The notes under the pieces were generated by a model, which was not told the DNA's origin, did no database searches, and worked only from the letters and a program-made list of their open reading frames with translations. Below are positions 25,677 through 34,142 of a stretch of DNA of 59,494 nucleotides, in pieces. The position numbers and the translations under genes are program-made. Within the stretch, counting starts at the first letter, position 1; every line of letters starts with the position of its first letter. Location: assembly GCA_002783205.1 (NCBI GenBank), contig PFEY01000086.1:1-59494 (forward strand). The letters run 5' to 3'. This DNA comes from Rhodobacteraceae bacterium CG17_big_fil_post_rev_8_21_14_2_50_63_15 (GTDB taxonomy: Bacteria > Pseudomonadota > Alphaproteobacteria > Rhodobacterales > Rhodobacteraceae).

Positions 25677-26606
25677 TCACGCCGCCTCGCGCCTCAGCGA
25701 TTGGGCCATGCAGTGAATGCCGCCGCCGGTTTTCGAGATTTCCGACATGTCGATGGCGGCCACGTCAAAACCGCGGGCGCGCAACTGCCCGATCAAGGAT
25801 TTCGAGATGGCGGGAGCGATCACCCGGTCACGACCGAGGGACATGAAGTTGCAGCCGAGCGCCATAGTGTCGCGGAACGGTACGTCGATGATCTCGTGGC
25901 CCTTGGCCTTGAGCCAGTCAACGATGCCCGGCTCGGTGCAATCCAGACAGACTGCGGTCAGCTTGGGGGCGATCGGCACCACCATCAGATCGATATGGAC
26001 GTAGTATTCGTCGATGAAGGCAAGCCGGGTCTCCCAACCCTCGGCCTCGAACCAGCTTTGGACCTGCCGCGCGCCTTCTTCCTGAGTGCGCGCTCCACCG
26101 CAGCCGATCAGCACGCAGCCTTCTTCGATGACGTTGAAATCGCCGCCCTCGAAGGTGCCTGCCGTGACCATGTCATAGATCGGGATGCCAAGCTGTTCAT
26201 AGGTTCTGATCGCGGCATAGTTCTCGCCGCGCCGCCACCAGTTCGCCATCGTGGTGATGATGGCGCCATAGGGCGTCATGACCGAGCTGTCGCGGGCGTA
26301 AACCTGCATCGGCAGTTCGGGGTTGGGCTTGTGCATATGCACCTTGACCCCGAAATGCTCGTAGGCCGAGACCAGTTCGGCATGTTGGGCCTGACCGACC
26401 TGAATGTTGCAGGGGTCTTCGCGCAGAAACTTGCGCGACAGCGACGATGTGGACAGATGCCGCAGATGCATGGGGCTGCCGAGGAGGACATCGGTCAGGG
26501 GATCGGTTTCGTTGCGAAACCCCCATCCCTCCAACGGTTTCGTGCCACCTTTGGGATTGCGGCGTTGCAGGTCAAAGGGTTCGGATCCGTGGCGATAGGT
26601 TTGCAT
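25677..26606 (-). CDS. Dimethylargininase/amidinotransferase-fold enzyme (arginine deiminase superfamily)
   Basis: This 309-aa guanidino-group modifying enzyme shows PMQVYARDSSV (Asp106 region), FEGGDF with Glu153 and Asp156, HIDLMV with His204, and a C-terminal GGGIHCMAQSLRR with nucleophile Cys299. This is the Cys-His-Glu/Asp layout of the superfamily that includes dimethylarginine dimethylaminohydrolase and glycine amidinotransferase. The exact substrate is unknown. The ATG at 26606 has AGGAGAG upstream; the frame stays open upstream but through the neighbouring gene. It is 17 bp downstream of an M20 amidohydrolase, and both face away from a LysR-ABC transporter unit, suggesting use of an imported guanidino compound. 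Confidence 0.83.
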   Translation of the reverse strand: MQTYRHGSEPFDLQRRNPKGGTKPLEGWGFRNETDPLTDVLLGSPMHLRHLSTSSLSRKFLREDPCNIQVGQAQHAELVSAYEHFGVKVHMHKPNPELPMQVYARDSSVMTPYGAIITTMANWWRRGENYAAIRTYEQLGIPIYDMVTAGTFEGGDFNVIEEGCVLIGCGGARTQEEGARQVQSWFEAEGWETRLAFIDEYYVHIDLMVVPIAPKLTAVCLDCTEPGIVDWLKAKGHEIIDVPFRDTMALGCNFMSLGRDRVIAPAISKSLIGQLRARGFDVAAIDMSEISKTGGGIHCMAQSLRREAA

Positions 26607-26623
26607 CTTCGGTCTCTCCTGTT

Positions 26624-28207
26624 TCAGGCACCGGGCATGGCGGAGGGAATCCACCAGTCGTGCCCGCGCGGGGTTGTAATGTATTCGGGCCAGCGAAAAT
26701 GGATGGGCGGGGGATAGTCGCACAGGGGCGGCGTCCAGTTGGTGCCGCCAATGCCGCCGCCGGTGCGGTGGACAAACTCGGCCATGGCCGCGTCGCGCGA
26801 TGGTTTGTCTTCCAGAAGGCGCAGCGCCGACAGGGCAAGGATCCTCGCTGCCGTCTGCACCATCGGGTCGATTGTCACGGGAATGCCGCCAAGAGCGTTC
26901 ATCACCCATCCGGGATAGGCCTGCCCCTCCGGGGCCTTCAGCGCGGGCCGAGCGACATAGAACCGCGCGGTGGGGGCATGCCATGTCATCTCTGTGTAAT
27001 CGTCAGAGGTGGAGTGCTGTTGCGAGGGCGGCAGATCGCGGCGCAGGATGGCCTCGGCCTGCTGCGGGTCGATCAGGCGGCTCATGTCGTCAATGAATGG
27101 TTCGGCCATCGGCTCCATCCCGAGGCCCGCCTGGATCTCCTGCGCTACGGCTGTTGCCGACTCGTCCCAGACCGGCGCGCCTACGGTCTGCATTGCCTCC
27201 CAGACCAATGCCGCAATCGCATGATTGGCCAGTCCGGGCCTTGACTTGCAGACCCAATGCCGCTCCCAGCGGCAGCCGGTCATCAGAGCGGCGGCAGCGG
27301 CATTGCGGTCCAGCACCGCTGTCACCTGATCGGCCATGGCGATGGTCGGCACCCGGATCATGTATTGCAGTTCGGCCAGTCCGGCAGGCAGGTTGTCGGC
27401 GGTGGCCTGCCCCGCCGTCAGGATCGCCTCGGAGACCGACCAGCCGCCCTGATGGGGAAGCATCGCCTCGCGCAGGGATTTCGAGGTCTGATACATCAGC
27501 GTCAGCGCATCATTCGCCCCCGGCGCGCGCGCGGCGGAATGCGCCTGCGGGATCGGAGCGCCGTCATCGCTGCACCAGCTTTCGGGCGCGTCACACCGAA
27601 AGCGGTAGACCATTGCATAGGCTGCACCGCAGTGGGTTTCCCAGCGCACGGTATTGCACATCGGCAGCATGTAGAACGGATGGAACGACAGGATCGCCGC
27701 CAAGCCGTCATAATAGCCCGCAGCAGCATGAATGGGCTTTGACCCGCGCACCTTTTCGGCAGGCTCACCGGTAAAGCGCAAACCGCCGGGGATGTTGTGG
27801 GCCACCATCGCCGCCTTGATCGCCAAGAGCGCGCCGAGCCCCGCTATCCCCAGCCCCGAATGCGGATCGGTATGCCCGCCGGCCTGATAGCCCAGCCCCG
27901 CGCGGGGTTCGCGCCTTGTGCTGGCGGCCTGACAATTGCCGGGCACCGCATCATACTCGGCATAAAGCCCGATCACCGGACCCGGCCCGTTCGACCAGTC
28001 GGCACAAAAGGCGGTGGGCATCCCGCCAGACCCTTCCTCGACCGCAAAGCCTTCGGCGCGCAGTCGCTCGACATACCACGCGGTCGAGCGATATTCACGC
28101 CACGCCGTCTCGCCAAAGCCAAAGATCGTCGCCGTCCAGTCCGACAGATCGCGGGCACGCGCAGCGATGTCGCGAAGGGCGAAGTTTTGGGCAGGGCTTG
28201 GGGTCAT
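26624..28207 (-). CDS. M20-family amidohydrolase (AbgB-like)
   Basis: This protein of about 527 aa has GLYAEYDAVPG and GHTDPHSGLGIAGLGALLAIK, matching the metal-site region of M20 peptidase/amidohydrolases, GGLRFTGEPAEK for the following site, and HSTSDDYTEMTWHAPTARFYVA near the C-terminus, as in AbgB-type aminoacyl amide hydrolases. The start is ATG at 28207 (GGATAGACAG upstream) or 28219. It lies next to an amidinotransferase-fold gene and is divergent from a LysR regulator, so it probably hydrolyses an amide in the same pathway. The substrate is not known. Confidence 0.82.
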   Translation of the reverse strand: MTPSPAQNFALRDIAARARDLSDWTATIFGFGETAWREYRSTAWYVERLRAEGFAVEEGSGGMPTAFCADWSNGPGPVIGLYAEYDAVPGNCQAASTRREPRAGLGYQAGGHTDPHSGLGIAGLGALLAIKAAMVAHNIPGGLRFTGEPAEKVRGSKPIHAAAGYYDGLAAILSFHPFYMLPMCNTVRWETHCGAAYAMVYRFRCDAPESWCSDDGAPIPQAHSAARAPGANDALTLMYQTSKSLREAMLPHQGGWSVSEAILTAGQATADNLPAGLAELQYMIRVPTIAMADQVTAVLDRNAAAAALMTGCRWERHWVCKSRPGLANHAIAALVWEAMQTVGAPVWDESATAVAQEIQAGLGMEPMAEPFIDDMSRLIDPQQAEAILRRDLPPSQQHSTSDDYTEMTWHAPTARFYVARPALKAPEGQAYPGWVMNALGGIPVTIDPMVQTAARILALSALRLLEDKPSRDAAMAEFVHRTGGGIGGTNWTPPLCDYPPPIHFRWPEYITTPRGHDWWIPSAMPGA

Positions 28208-28247
28208 CTGTCTATCCATCAGGCAAAGACTAATCAGCGCTGCCTTG

Positions 28248-28275
28248 GCAAAGGAAGTGAAACCTTTTCCTTTGC
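28248..28275. promoter_or_regulatory. Inverted repeat between the M20 and LysR genes, candidate LysR operator
   Basis: GCAAAGGAA (28248-28256) and TTCCTTTGC (28267-28275) are perfect 9-bp inverted arms with a 10-bp spacer, in the 147-bp divergent region. LysR-type regulators typically bind such a dyad next to their own gene. Assignment to this regulator is inference from position. Confidence 0.5.
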
Positions 28276-28354
28276 TCGGCAAACAGTTTTCACCTATCGA
28301 ATTGCAGGCTTGCTTGACCCGGCCAAACTCGGCCCAGAAAGAGGCGCTGCCGTG

Positions 28355-29269
28355 ATGAGAATTCCGTCCACACAAGCCCTGCGCGCGCTGGTCAGCTTTG
28401 CCCGCCATGGATCAGTCTGGCAGGCGGCAGATGAGTTGAACCTGACGCGGTCCGCCGTCAGTCATCAGTTGCGGATGCTGGAGCGAGATCTGGACTTTCA
28501 CATGCTGAACCGCGTTGGCACCCGGGTGGAACTGACCGCCCAGGGCCGCGCCTATGCCGAAGACGTGCGGCAGGCGCTTCTGGCCATCTCGGGCTCTGCC
28601 GCCCGAAACACCGGGCGCGGGGTTGCGGGCCGCCTTACGGTCAGCTGCGCGCCGGGCTTCGCCTCCAGTTGGCTGTGCAACAAGATCGCGCGCTTTACCT
28701 CTGCCTATCCCGATGTTGCCTTGTCGATCATCACGCCGCGCCGTCTGGGCGAAGTGACCAACCCCGATGTTGATCTGTTCATCACCTATGGAAATGGCGA
28801 ATTTGCGGATATGCAAAGCGAACATATCCTCGATGTAGTCTCCTCGCCGGTGTGCAGCCCGGCCATGGTGAACCGGTTGGGCGGCATGCCTGAACCCCGT
28901 GATGCGCTGCGTCTGGGGCTCCTGCATCTGTTGAATCACGAGGATTGGGCGCTGTGGTTTTCCTCGGTCGGGCTGGACCCCAGCCTTGCGGCAAGGGGGG
29001 TGGTGTTTTCCGATATGCATCTGGTCTATGCCGCCGCCCTTGCCGGTCAGGGCATTGCAATGGGCGACGTCATCCTGTCGCAAGGCGCCTTGAGCAGCGG
29101 CAAATTGGTGCGCCCCTTTGAGCACGAGGTCCGCGCGCCGCGCGCCTATTACATGGCTGTTCCTCTGGCCATCGCGGAAAACCCCACGGTCATGGCCTTT
29201 CGAAGCTGGCTGCGCGCCGAACTTGACCAGGGCTTCGCCCTGCCCCTGGGGGGAGCGGGAAACCGGTAA
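28355..29269 (+). CDS. LysR-type transcriptional regulator
   Basis: This 304-aa regulator has an N-terminal winged helix-turn-helix (TQALRALVSFARHGSVWQAA ... LTRSAVSHQLRMLERDL) and a C-terminal effector domain beginning VAGRLTVSCAPGFASSWLC. The N-terminus resembles GcvA-type members. The start is ATG at 28355, with GTG at 28352 as an alternative and AGAGG upstream. It is divergent from the M20 and amidinotransferase-fold genes and upstream of an ABC transporter operon, so it probably controls both. The inducer is unknown, possibly the imported guanidino compound. Confidence 0.88.
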   Translation: MRIPSTQALRALVSFARHGSVWQAADELNLTRSAVSHQLRMLERDLDFHMLNRVGTRVELTAQGRAYAEDVRQALLAISGSAARNTGRGVAGRLTVSCAPGFASSWLCNKIARFTSAYPDVALSIITPRRLGEVTNPDVDLFITYGNGEFADMQSEHILDVVSSPVCSPAMVNRLGGMPEPRDALRLGLLHLLNHEDWALWFSSVGLDPSLAARGVVFSDMHLVYAAALAGQGIAMGDVILSQGALSSGKLVRPFEHEVRAPRAYYMAVPLAIAENPTVMAFRSWLRAELDQGFALPLGGAGNR

Positions 29270-29362
29270 TGGAAAATTTTATTTGTCGCTAATATGAAAA
29301 ACTATCATTTGTGCCAGCCTGGCCCTGACCTTTAGGATTTGGGTCAAGACGGGGGATCACGG

Positions 29363-30433
29363 ATGAACAAGCCAAGGCCGGCAGAGATTGGCGCAGAAGG
29401 GATCAGCAAATCTTTCGGCACCTTTGTGGCCCTGTCCGATATCAGCCTGACCATTGGTAGAGGCGAGTTTCTGACGCTGCTTGGACCATCGGGTTCTGGC
29501 AAGACCACATTCCTGATGATTCTTGCCGGGTTCGAGGCAGCAACACGCGGCAGGCTGACGCTGGACGGCGCCGACATGACCCTGACCCCGGCCGAGGCGC
29601 GGGCCTTTGGCATGGTGTTTCAGGGCTATGCGCTGTTTCCGCACATGACGGCAGAAGAAAACATTGCCTTTCCATTGAAGGTGCAGCGCCGGTCGGCGGC
29701 GGACATCACACGCCGCGTGGCGGAGATGATCGAAATGGTAGGCCTCGGCGGGCACGGCCACAAACGGCCGTCAAGCTTGTCGGGGGGCCAGCAACAGCGC
29801 GTTGCTCTGGCCCGCGCGCTGGCCTATGATCCGCCGGTCTTGTTACTGGATGAGCCGTTTTCGGCCCTGGACAAAAACCTGCGGGGCCAGATGCAAGACG
29901 AGGCCCGCCGCCTGCACCGTGATCTGGGCACGACCTTTGTCTTTGTGACCCATGATCAGTCCGAAGCTCTGGCTCTGTCCAGCCGGGTCGCCATCTTCAA
30001 CCATGGCATCTTGCAGCAGATCGCCCCGCCAGAACAGGTATACGAGCGCCCGTCCAATCGCTTTGTTGCGGAATTTCTTGGTAATATCAATGTTTTGAAT
30101 CTGACCGATGTCAAGGCCGATACCAGTGGTGCAACCGGAAGTTTCGAAGGACAGACCCTGCGCATGGCGGCCCGTCTGGGCCCGGCAAGCGCCACCTTCG
30201 CTCTGCGCCCAGAGCACATGACCCTGCACGCAGACCACCCCCAGAGCGGCAATGCCATTCGGGTGCGCTTGATCGACATGACCTATCTTGGGGCAGAGAC
30301 CCAGCTTGCGCTGAAAACGCAAGGGGGGGTCACGATCACCCTCTCCCATCCCACCGCGACCTTGCCGGGCGATCTGTCTGCCGGGTCACGGGTCTGGGTC
30401 GGCTGGCCCGCCGATCAAGGAATCTTTCTGTAA
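29363..30433 (+). CDS. potA: Spermidine/putrescine-type ABC transporter ATP-binding protein
   Basis: This 356-aa importer ATPase has Walker A GPSGSGKT at 41-48, Q-loop FQGYALFPHMT, signature LSGGQQQR at 139-146, Walker B VLLLDEP at 159-165 and the H-loop THD, followed by a C-terminal TOBE domain (FALRPEHM). It matches the PotA/FbpC group that energises polyamine or related uptake. The ATG at 29363 has GGGGGA upstream. The gene looks intact, but the rest of its operon is not: the solute-binding and permease genes downstream are truncated, so it probably has no working partners here. Confidence 0.88.
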   Translation: MNKPRPAEIGAEGISKSFGTFVALSDISLTIGRGEFLTLLGPSGSGKTTFLMILAGFEAATRGRLTLDGADMTLTPAEARAFGMVFQGYALFPHMTAEENIAFPLKVQRRSAADITRRVAEMIEMVGLGGHGHKRPSSLSGGQQQRVALARALAYDPPVLLLDEPFSALDKNLRGQMQDEARRLHRDLGTTFVFVTHDQSEALALSSRVAIFNHGILQQIAPPEQVYERPSNRFVAEFLGNINVLNLTDVKADTSGATGSFEGQTLRMAARLGPASATFALRPEHMTLHADHPQSGNAIRVRLIDMTYLGAETQLALKTQGGVTITLSHPTATLPGDLSAGSRVWVGWPADQGIFL

Positions 30434-30493
30434 TTGCCTGCGGCCCGGATGCCCTGGGTCTTCGTTCAAAACACGTCACAAGGGAGACTGTCG

Positions 30494-31033
30494 ATGAATA
30501 CCCATTTTGAAGCCGACCAGTTCGAAATTCTGGCCGAAAAGGCCCGCAAGGGCACCATCTCGCGTCGCCGCTTTACCGAGCTTGCAGTGGCGCTGATGGG
30601 CACTGCCGCCGTGTCATTGCGCGGCACCCCGGTTCTGGCTGCCTCGGGCGAGCTGGTTTTCGTCAACTGGGGCGGCGATGCAGTGACCGCCTATGACACA
30701 GCCTATGGCGCCCCGTTTCTGGCCGAGACCGGGATCGTCGTCAAACAGGACGGGTCAGGCCCCAGCGAAGGTGCCATCCAGGCCCAGTTCGAAAGCGGCA
30801 AACCCTCATGGGACATCGTCGACGCCGATCCCTTCTCAGCTCAGTCCCTTGGCAAGAAGGGCATGATGGAGCCGATCGACTACACCGTGGTCGACAAGAC
30901 CAAGACGCGCGAGGGCTTTGGCTGGGAATATGCGGCGTCGAGCTATTTCTACAGCTATATCATCGCCTATGACGCCAAGAAGTTCGGGGCCTGCGAGACA
31001 ACATCGACCCGGCGATTGCCGCCATTTCGGTGA
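30494..31033 (+). pseudogene. Truncated periplasmic solute-binding protein (PotD-type), 5' part only
   Basis: The frame starts at ATG 30494. It has a twin-arginine signal (SRRRF at 23-27 plus a hydrophobic stretch ending VLAA), then ELVFVNWGGDAVTAYDTAYG and SWDIVDADPFSAQSLG, typical of extracellular solute-binding protein family 1 (PotD-like). After about residue 165 (YDAKKFG) the sequence changes: the last 14 codons are an out-of-frame read of a permease gene. Family members are roughly 340-380 aa, so about half is missing. The junction lies in the GGGG at 30986-30989. Confidence 0.82.
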
Positions 31034-31104
31034 TCCTGATCTGCGTCGTCGGGGCGGTGATCCTGATCAAGACCCTGTGGCAAAGCCGCAGCGAGGCAAA
31101 ATGA
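30988..31104 (+). pseudogene. 3' remnant of an ABC transporter inner-membrane permease (PotC-type)
   Basis: In the frame ending at the TGA at 31102-31104 the sequence reads LRDNIDPAIAAISVILICVV followed by GAVILIKTLWQSRSEAK. This is the C-terminal cytoplasmic loop and last membrane helix typical of binding-protein-dependent permeases (compare the PotC segment around SPEINAIST). No start or earlier part exists; it joins the truncated solute-binding gene directly. One deletion therefore removed the rest of the binding-protein gene, any first permease gene and most of this one. Confidence 0.78.
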
Positions 31105-31247
31105 CCGGCGGACAGGTCAAAAGCACAGGCGTCTATCTGACCCGGCTGTTGAATACACAAGGGATCGAGATCATTTCGACATGCGCAGCGCGCATCGGGT
31201 CGCACTGTTTCGGGGTCTGTCGGGGCGCGACCTGGTTTCTGTCGGGG
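31101..31247 (+). pseudogene. 5' stub of a thiamine-diphosphate-dependent decarboxylase-like gene, frameshifted
   Basis: The ATG at 31101 overlaps the permease stop by 4 nt (ATGA). It encodes TGGQVKSTGVYLTRLLNTQG followed by IEII, then the expected FGIPG motif of ThDP enzymes is lost. Restoring one T near 31174-31176 brings frame +2 into line and gives FDMRSAHRVALFRGLSGRD, which keeps F, H, V, L and RGL of the FGIPGVHTVELYRGL pattern I recall from the 5-guanidino-2-oxopentanoate decarboxylase (AruI) group. Similarity ends near 31247. This suggests a one-base deletion, several substitutions and loss of the rest of the gene. Confidence 0.58.
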
Positions 31248-31343
31248 CATGTGCGGACCGCTTCAAATCACAGGACGGCGTAAACGAGACTGTCACCGAA
31301 GGATGGGCTTCATTCCGATCTCATCATGCCCTAGGGTCACTTC

Positions 31344-32765
31344 ATGAGTCTGTGGATCCCCTTTCAGAACAGCTATGCCCAACTGCCCGCGCGCTTCTTT
31401 ACGCGACAGAGTGCCATTCCGGTATCGGCCCCGCGGCTGATCCGCTTCAACAGGGCGCTGGCCGAGGATCTGGGGATCACCGCGGATGACGATCTGGAAC
31501 TGGCGCTGGTCTTTTCCGGCAACGCGCTGCCGACGGGCGCAAGCCCACTGGCGCAGGTCTATGCGGGCCATCAGTTCGGCGGGTTTTCCCCGCAACTGGG
31601 TGATGGGCGCGCGCTGCTTCTGGGCGAGGTGGTCGATCGGCAGGAGCGGCGCCACGACATCCAGCTCAAGGGCTCCGGACCGACCCCCTATTCGCGGATG
31701 GGAGACGGCCGCGCCTGGCTGGGACCGGTCCTGCGCGAATACCTCGTGTCAGAGGCGATGCACAAGCTTGGCTTACCCACAACCCGCGCCTTGGCAGCCG
31801 TTGCGACCGGTGAACGGGTCTATCGCGAGGCGGGCGCGCTGCCGGGTGCGGTGCTGACGCGGGTCGCCGCCAGCCATCTGCGGGTCGGCACGTTTCAGTA
31901 TTTCGCAGCGCGGCGCGATATCGACGGGCTGCGCGCGCTCTATGACTACACCGTCGCGCGGCATTACCCAAAGGCCGAAGGCCCGGCGCATCTGCTGGCC
32001 AAGGTGATCCGGGCGCAGGCGCGGCTGGTGGCAGGATGGCTGTCGGTCGGCTTCATCCATGGGGTGATGAACACCGACAACACGGCAATTTCCGGCGAGA
32101 CGATCGATTATGGCCCCTGCGCCTTTCTGGATCAGTATCACCCGCAGACGGTGTTCAGTTCGATCGATGCCCATGGCCGCTATGCCTATGGCAATCAGGC
32201 GCATGTCATCGTCTGGAACATGGCGCAATTCGCCACCGCCCTCGTGCCGCTGATGCCCGATCAGGACGATGCGATTGCGGAATTCACCGCGCTCGTGCAT
32301 GCAATGCCCGATCAGATCGAAACCGAGTGGCGCCGCGCCTTTGGCCGCAAGATCGGGATCGCCGAGGCAACGGCGCAGGATGCCGCGATGGTGGGCGACC
32401 TGCTGGCGCGGATGGCTGCGGGACGGGCGGATTTCACCAATACATTCCGGGGATTGATCGATGGCACCGCGCGCGATCAATTTCTCGACCGCGCGGCATT
32501 TGACGCCTGGGAGAGGGGCTGGCGCGCACGAATTGCGCGCGAAGCGGATCCCGAAGGTGTGATGCGCGCCGCAAACCCCGCCTACATCCCGCGCAACCAC
32601 CGCATCGAGCAGATGATCGAGGCCGCAGTGGCAGGAGATTACGCGCCCTTCGAGCGGTTGCTGGCGGTGCTGGCAAGGCCCTATCAGGACCAGCCCGGGG
32701 CGGACGACCTGCGTCATCCGCCAGAGCCATCAGAAGTGGTGCGCGCCACCTTTTGCGGCACCTGA
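31344..32765 (+). CDS. selO: Protein adenylyltransferase SelO (YdiU/UPF0061)
   Basis: SelO is a pseudokinase-fold enzyme that transfers AMP to Ser/Thr/Tyr of proteins and takes part in redox stress responses. The 473-aa protein has AQVYAGHQFGGFSPQLGDGRA, IQLKGSGPTPYSRMGDGRA, REYLVSEAMH, GFIHGVMNTDNTAISGETID, YGPCAFLD and NQAHVIVWNMAQFA. It ends ATFCGT; bacterial homologues have Cys where animal SELENOO has selenocysteine near the C-terminus. The ATG at 31344 follows a gene-poor stretch left by the collapsed operon. It converges with a helicase gene, with only 5 bp between stops. Confidence 0.95.
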   Translation: MSLWIPFQNSYAQLPARFFTRQSAIPVSAPRLIRFNRALAEDLGITADDDLELALVFSGNALPTGASPLAQVYAGHQFGGFSPQLGDGRALLLGEVVDRQERRHDIQLKGSGPTPYSRMGDGRAWLGPVLREYLVSEAMHKLGLPTTRALAAVATGERVYREAGALPGAVLTRVAASHLRVGTFQYFAARRDIDGLRALYDYTVARHYPKAEGPAHLLAKVIRAQARLVAGWLSVGFIHGVMNTDNTAISGETIDYGPCAFLDQYHPQTVFSSIDAHGRYAYGNQAHVIVWNMAQFATALVPLMPDQDDAIAEFTALVHAMPDQIETEWRRAFGRKIGIAEATAQDAAMVGDLLARMAAGRADFTNTFRGLIDGTARDQFLDRAAFDAWERGWRARIAREADPEGVMRAANPAYIPRNHRIEQMIEAAVAGDYAPFERLLAVLARPYQDQPGADDLRHPPEPSEVVRATFCGT

Positions 32766-32770
32766 GCGGG

Positions 32771-34075
32771 TCAGGCCGCCGCTGCGCGCGCGCTGCCGCC
32801 GCCACCCGACCTGCGCCGCCGGTTGCCGGGCTTGCTCTGCGGCTTGCCGCCGCCAAACCCGCCCCCGAAACCACCGCCACCACCGCGCCGCTGCGGGCCG
32901 CCGCGCCCGCCCGCGGGTTTGGCCGCCTTGGGATCGGGCAGGACCTCCCACGGATGGCCCGAGGCCACCGGGATCGTGGTGCCCAGCACCTTCTGGATGT
33001 CCTTCAATTCACCCATCTCGTCGGGCGCACAAAAGGCAATCGCCGCGCCGTCGCGTCCGGCGCGCGCGGTGCGGCCGATCCGGTGGACATAATTGTCGGG
33101 CACATTGGGCAATTCGTAGTTGTAGACATGTTTGACATCCGGGATGTCGAGGCCGCGCGCCGCGACGTCGGTGGCGACCAGCACCTTGACCCGCCCGTCG
33201 CGAAAGGCCTGAAGCGCGCGCTCGCGCTGGCCCTGGCTCTTGTTGCCGTGAATCGCCGCCACCGCAAAGCCCGCCTGTTCGAGCCGCCGGGCGAGCTTGT
33301 CCGACCCATGCTTGGTGCGTCCAAAGACCAGCGCCAGTTCGGCCTTGTGCTTGCCCAGAAGTTCGATCAACAGATCGGGCTTGGCCGCCTTGGCGATGAA
33401 ATGCACCTCTTGGGTCACATTGTCGGCAGCCTTGCCCGGAGGGCTCACGGCGACGCGTTTGGGATGGCGCAGGTAGGCGCCGGCAATCTCTTCCATCTGT
33501 TTCGGCATGGTGGCCGAAAAGAGCATGGTCTGCCGTTCGGCCGGGATCAGCCCCGCAATCCGGCGCAAGGCGTGGATAAAGCCCAGATCGAGCATCTGAT
33601 CGGCCTCGTCAAGCACCAGAAAGCGTGCGGCATCAAGGCGCACGGCACGGCGGTCAATGAGATCGAGAAGACGGCCCGGCGTTGCGACCAGAATGTCGAT
33701 GCCCCGGTCAAGCTGCTTGATCTGGGGATTGATCGAGGCGCCCCCCACCACGACACCGATCTTGATCGGCGTGTCGCGGACCAGCGGCAGGAGTGCATCG
33801 CGGATCTGTCCCGCAAGTTCCCGCGTGGGCGCGAGGATCAGGCTGCGCACGGTTTTCGGCGCGGGACGGCCCGCATCCTCCATCAGCCGCGTGATCAGCG
33901 GCAGGCCAAAGGCCATGGTCTTGCCGGTGCCGGTCTGCGCCAGCCCGATCACGTCAAATCCGTTGAGCGCATGTGGGATCGCATGGGTCTGGATCGGGGT
34001 CGGCTCGCTGATGCCCTGAGCACCAAGTTTGCGCACGAGGACGGCCGGCAGGCCCATTTCGTCAAATAAGTTCAA
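32771..34075 (-). CDS. DEAD-box ATP-dependent RNA helicase
   Basis: This 434-aa helicase has Q motif PTPIQ, motif I AQTGTGKT (46-53), DEAD (156-159), SAT (187-189), and motif VI HRIGRTARAG in order. The C-terminal tail from about residue 395 is Gly/Arg-rich (GGRGGPQRRGGGGGFGGG), as in RNA-binding RGG tails of RhlE-type helicases. The start is the TTG at 34075, with AAGGA 6 nt upstream; an ATG at 34057 is an alternative. A long leader with a promoter, a small upstream ORF and hairpins precedes it, suggesting post-transcriptional control such as cold induction. Confidence 0.92.
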   Translation of the reverse strand: MNLFDEMGLPAVLVRKLGAQGISEPTPIQTHAIPHALNGFDVIGLAQTGTGKTMAFGLPLITRLMEDAGRPAPKTVRSLILAPTRELAGQIRDALLPLVRDTPIKIGVVVGGASINPQIKQLDRGIDILVATPGRLLDLIDRRAVRLDAARFLVLDEADQMLDLGFIHALRRIAGLIPAERQTMLFSATMPKQMEEIAGAYLRHPKRVAVSPPGKAADNVTQEVHFIAKAAKPDLLIELLGKHKAELALVFGRTKHGSDKLARRLEQAGFAVAAIHGNKSQGQRERALQAFRDGRVKVLVATDVAARGLDIPDVKHVYNYELPNVPDNYVHRIGRTARAGRDGAAIAFCAPDEMGELKDIQKVLGTTIPVASGHPWEVLPDPKAAKPAGGRGGPQRRGGGGGFGGGFGGGKPQSKPGNRRRRSGGGGSARAAAA

Positions 34076-34123
34076 ACTCTTTCCTTTCGGGGAAATCGGC
34101 CCGCAGGCCCGCACCCCATGACA

Positions 34124-34142
34124 GGCGGTGACAATCACCGCC
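34124..34142 (-). promoter_or_regulatory. Perfect hairpin in the helicase leader
   Basis: GGCGGTGA-CAA-TCACCGCC gives an 8-bp stem with a 3-nt loop. On the helicase strand it overlaps the stop codon of the small upstream ORF, so a ribosome ending there would disrupt the stem. No T-run follows, so it is not a plain terminator. Confidence 0.6.

Noticed and set aside
30918-31283. An intact 121-codon gene downstream of the transporter
   Set aside because: The frame only strings together out-of-frame permease tail and decarboxylase stub; it is a product of the deletion, not a gene.
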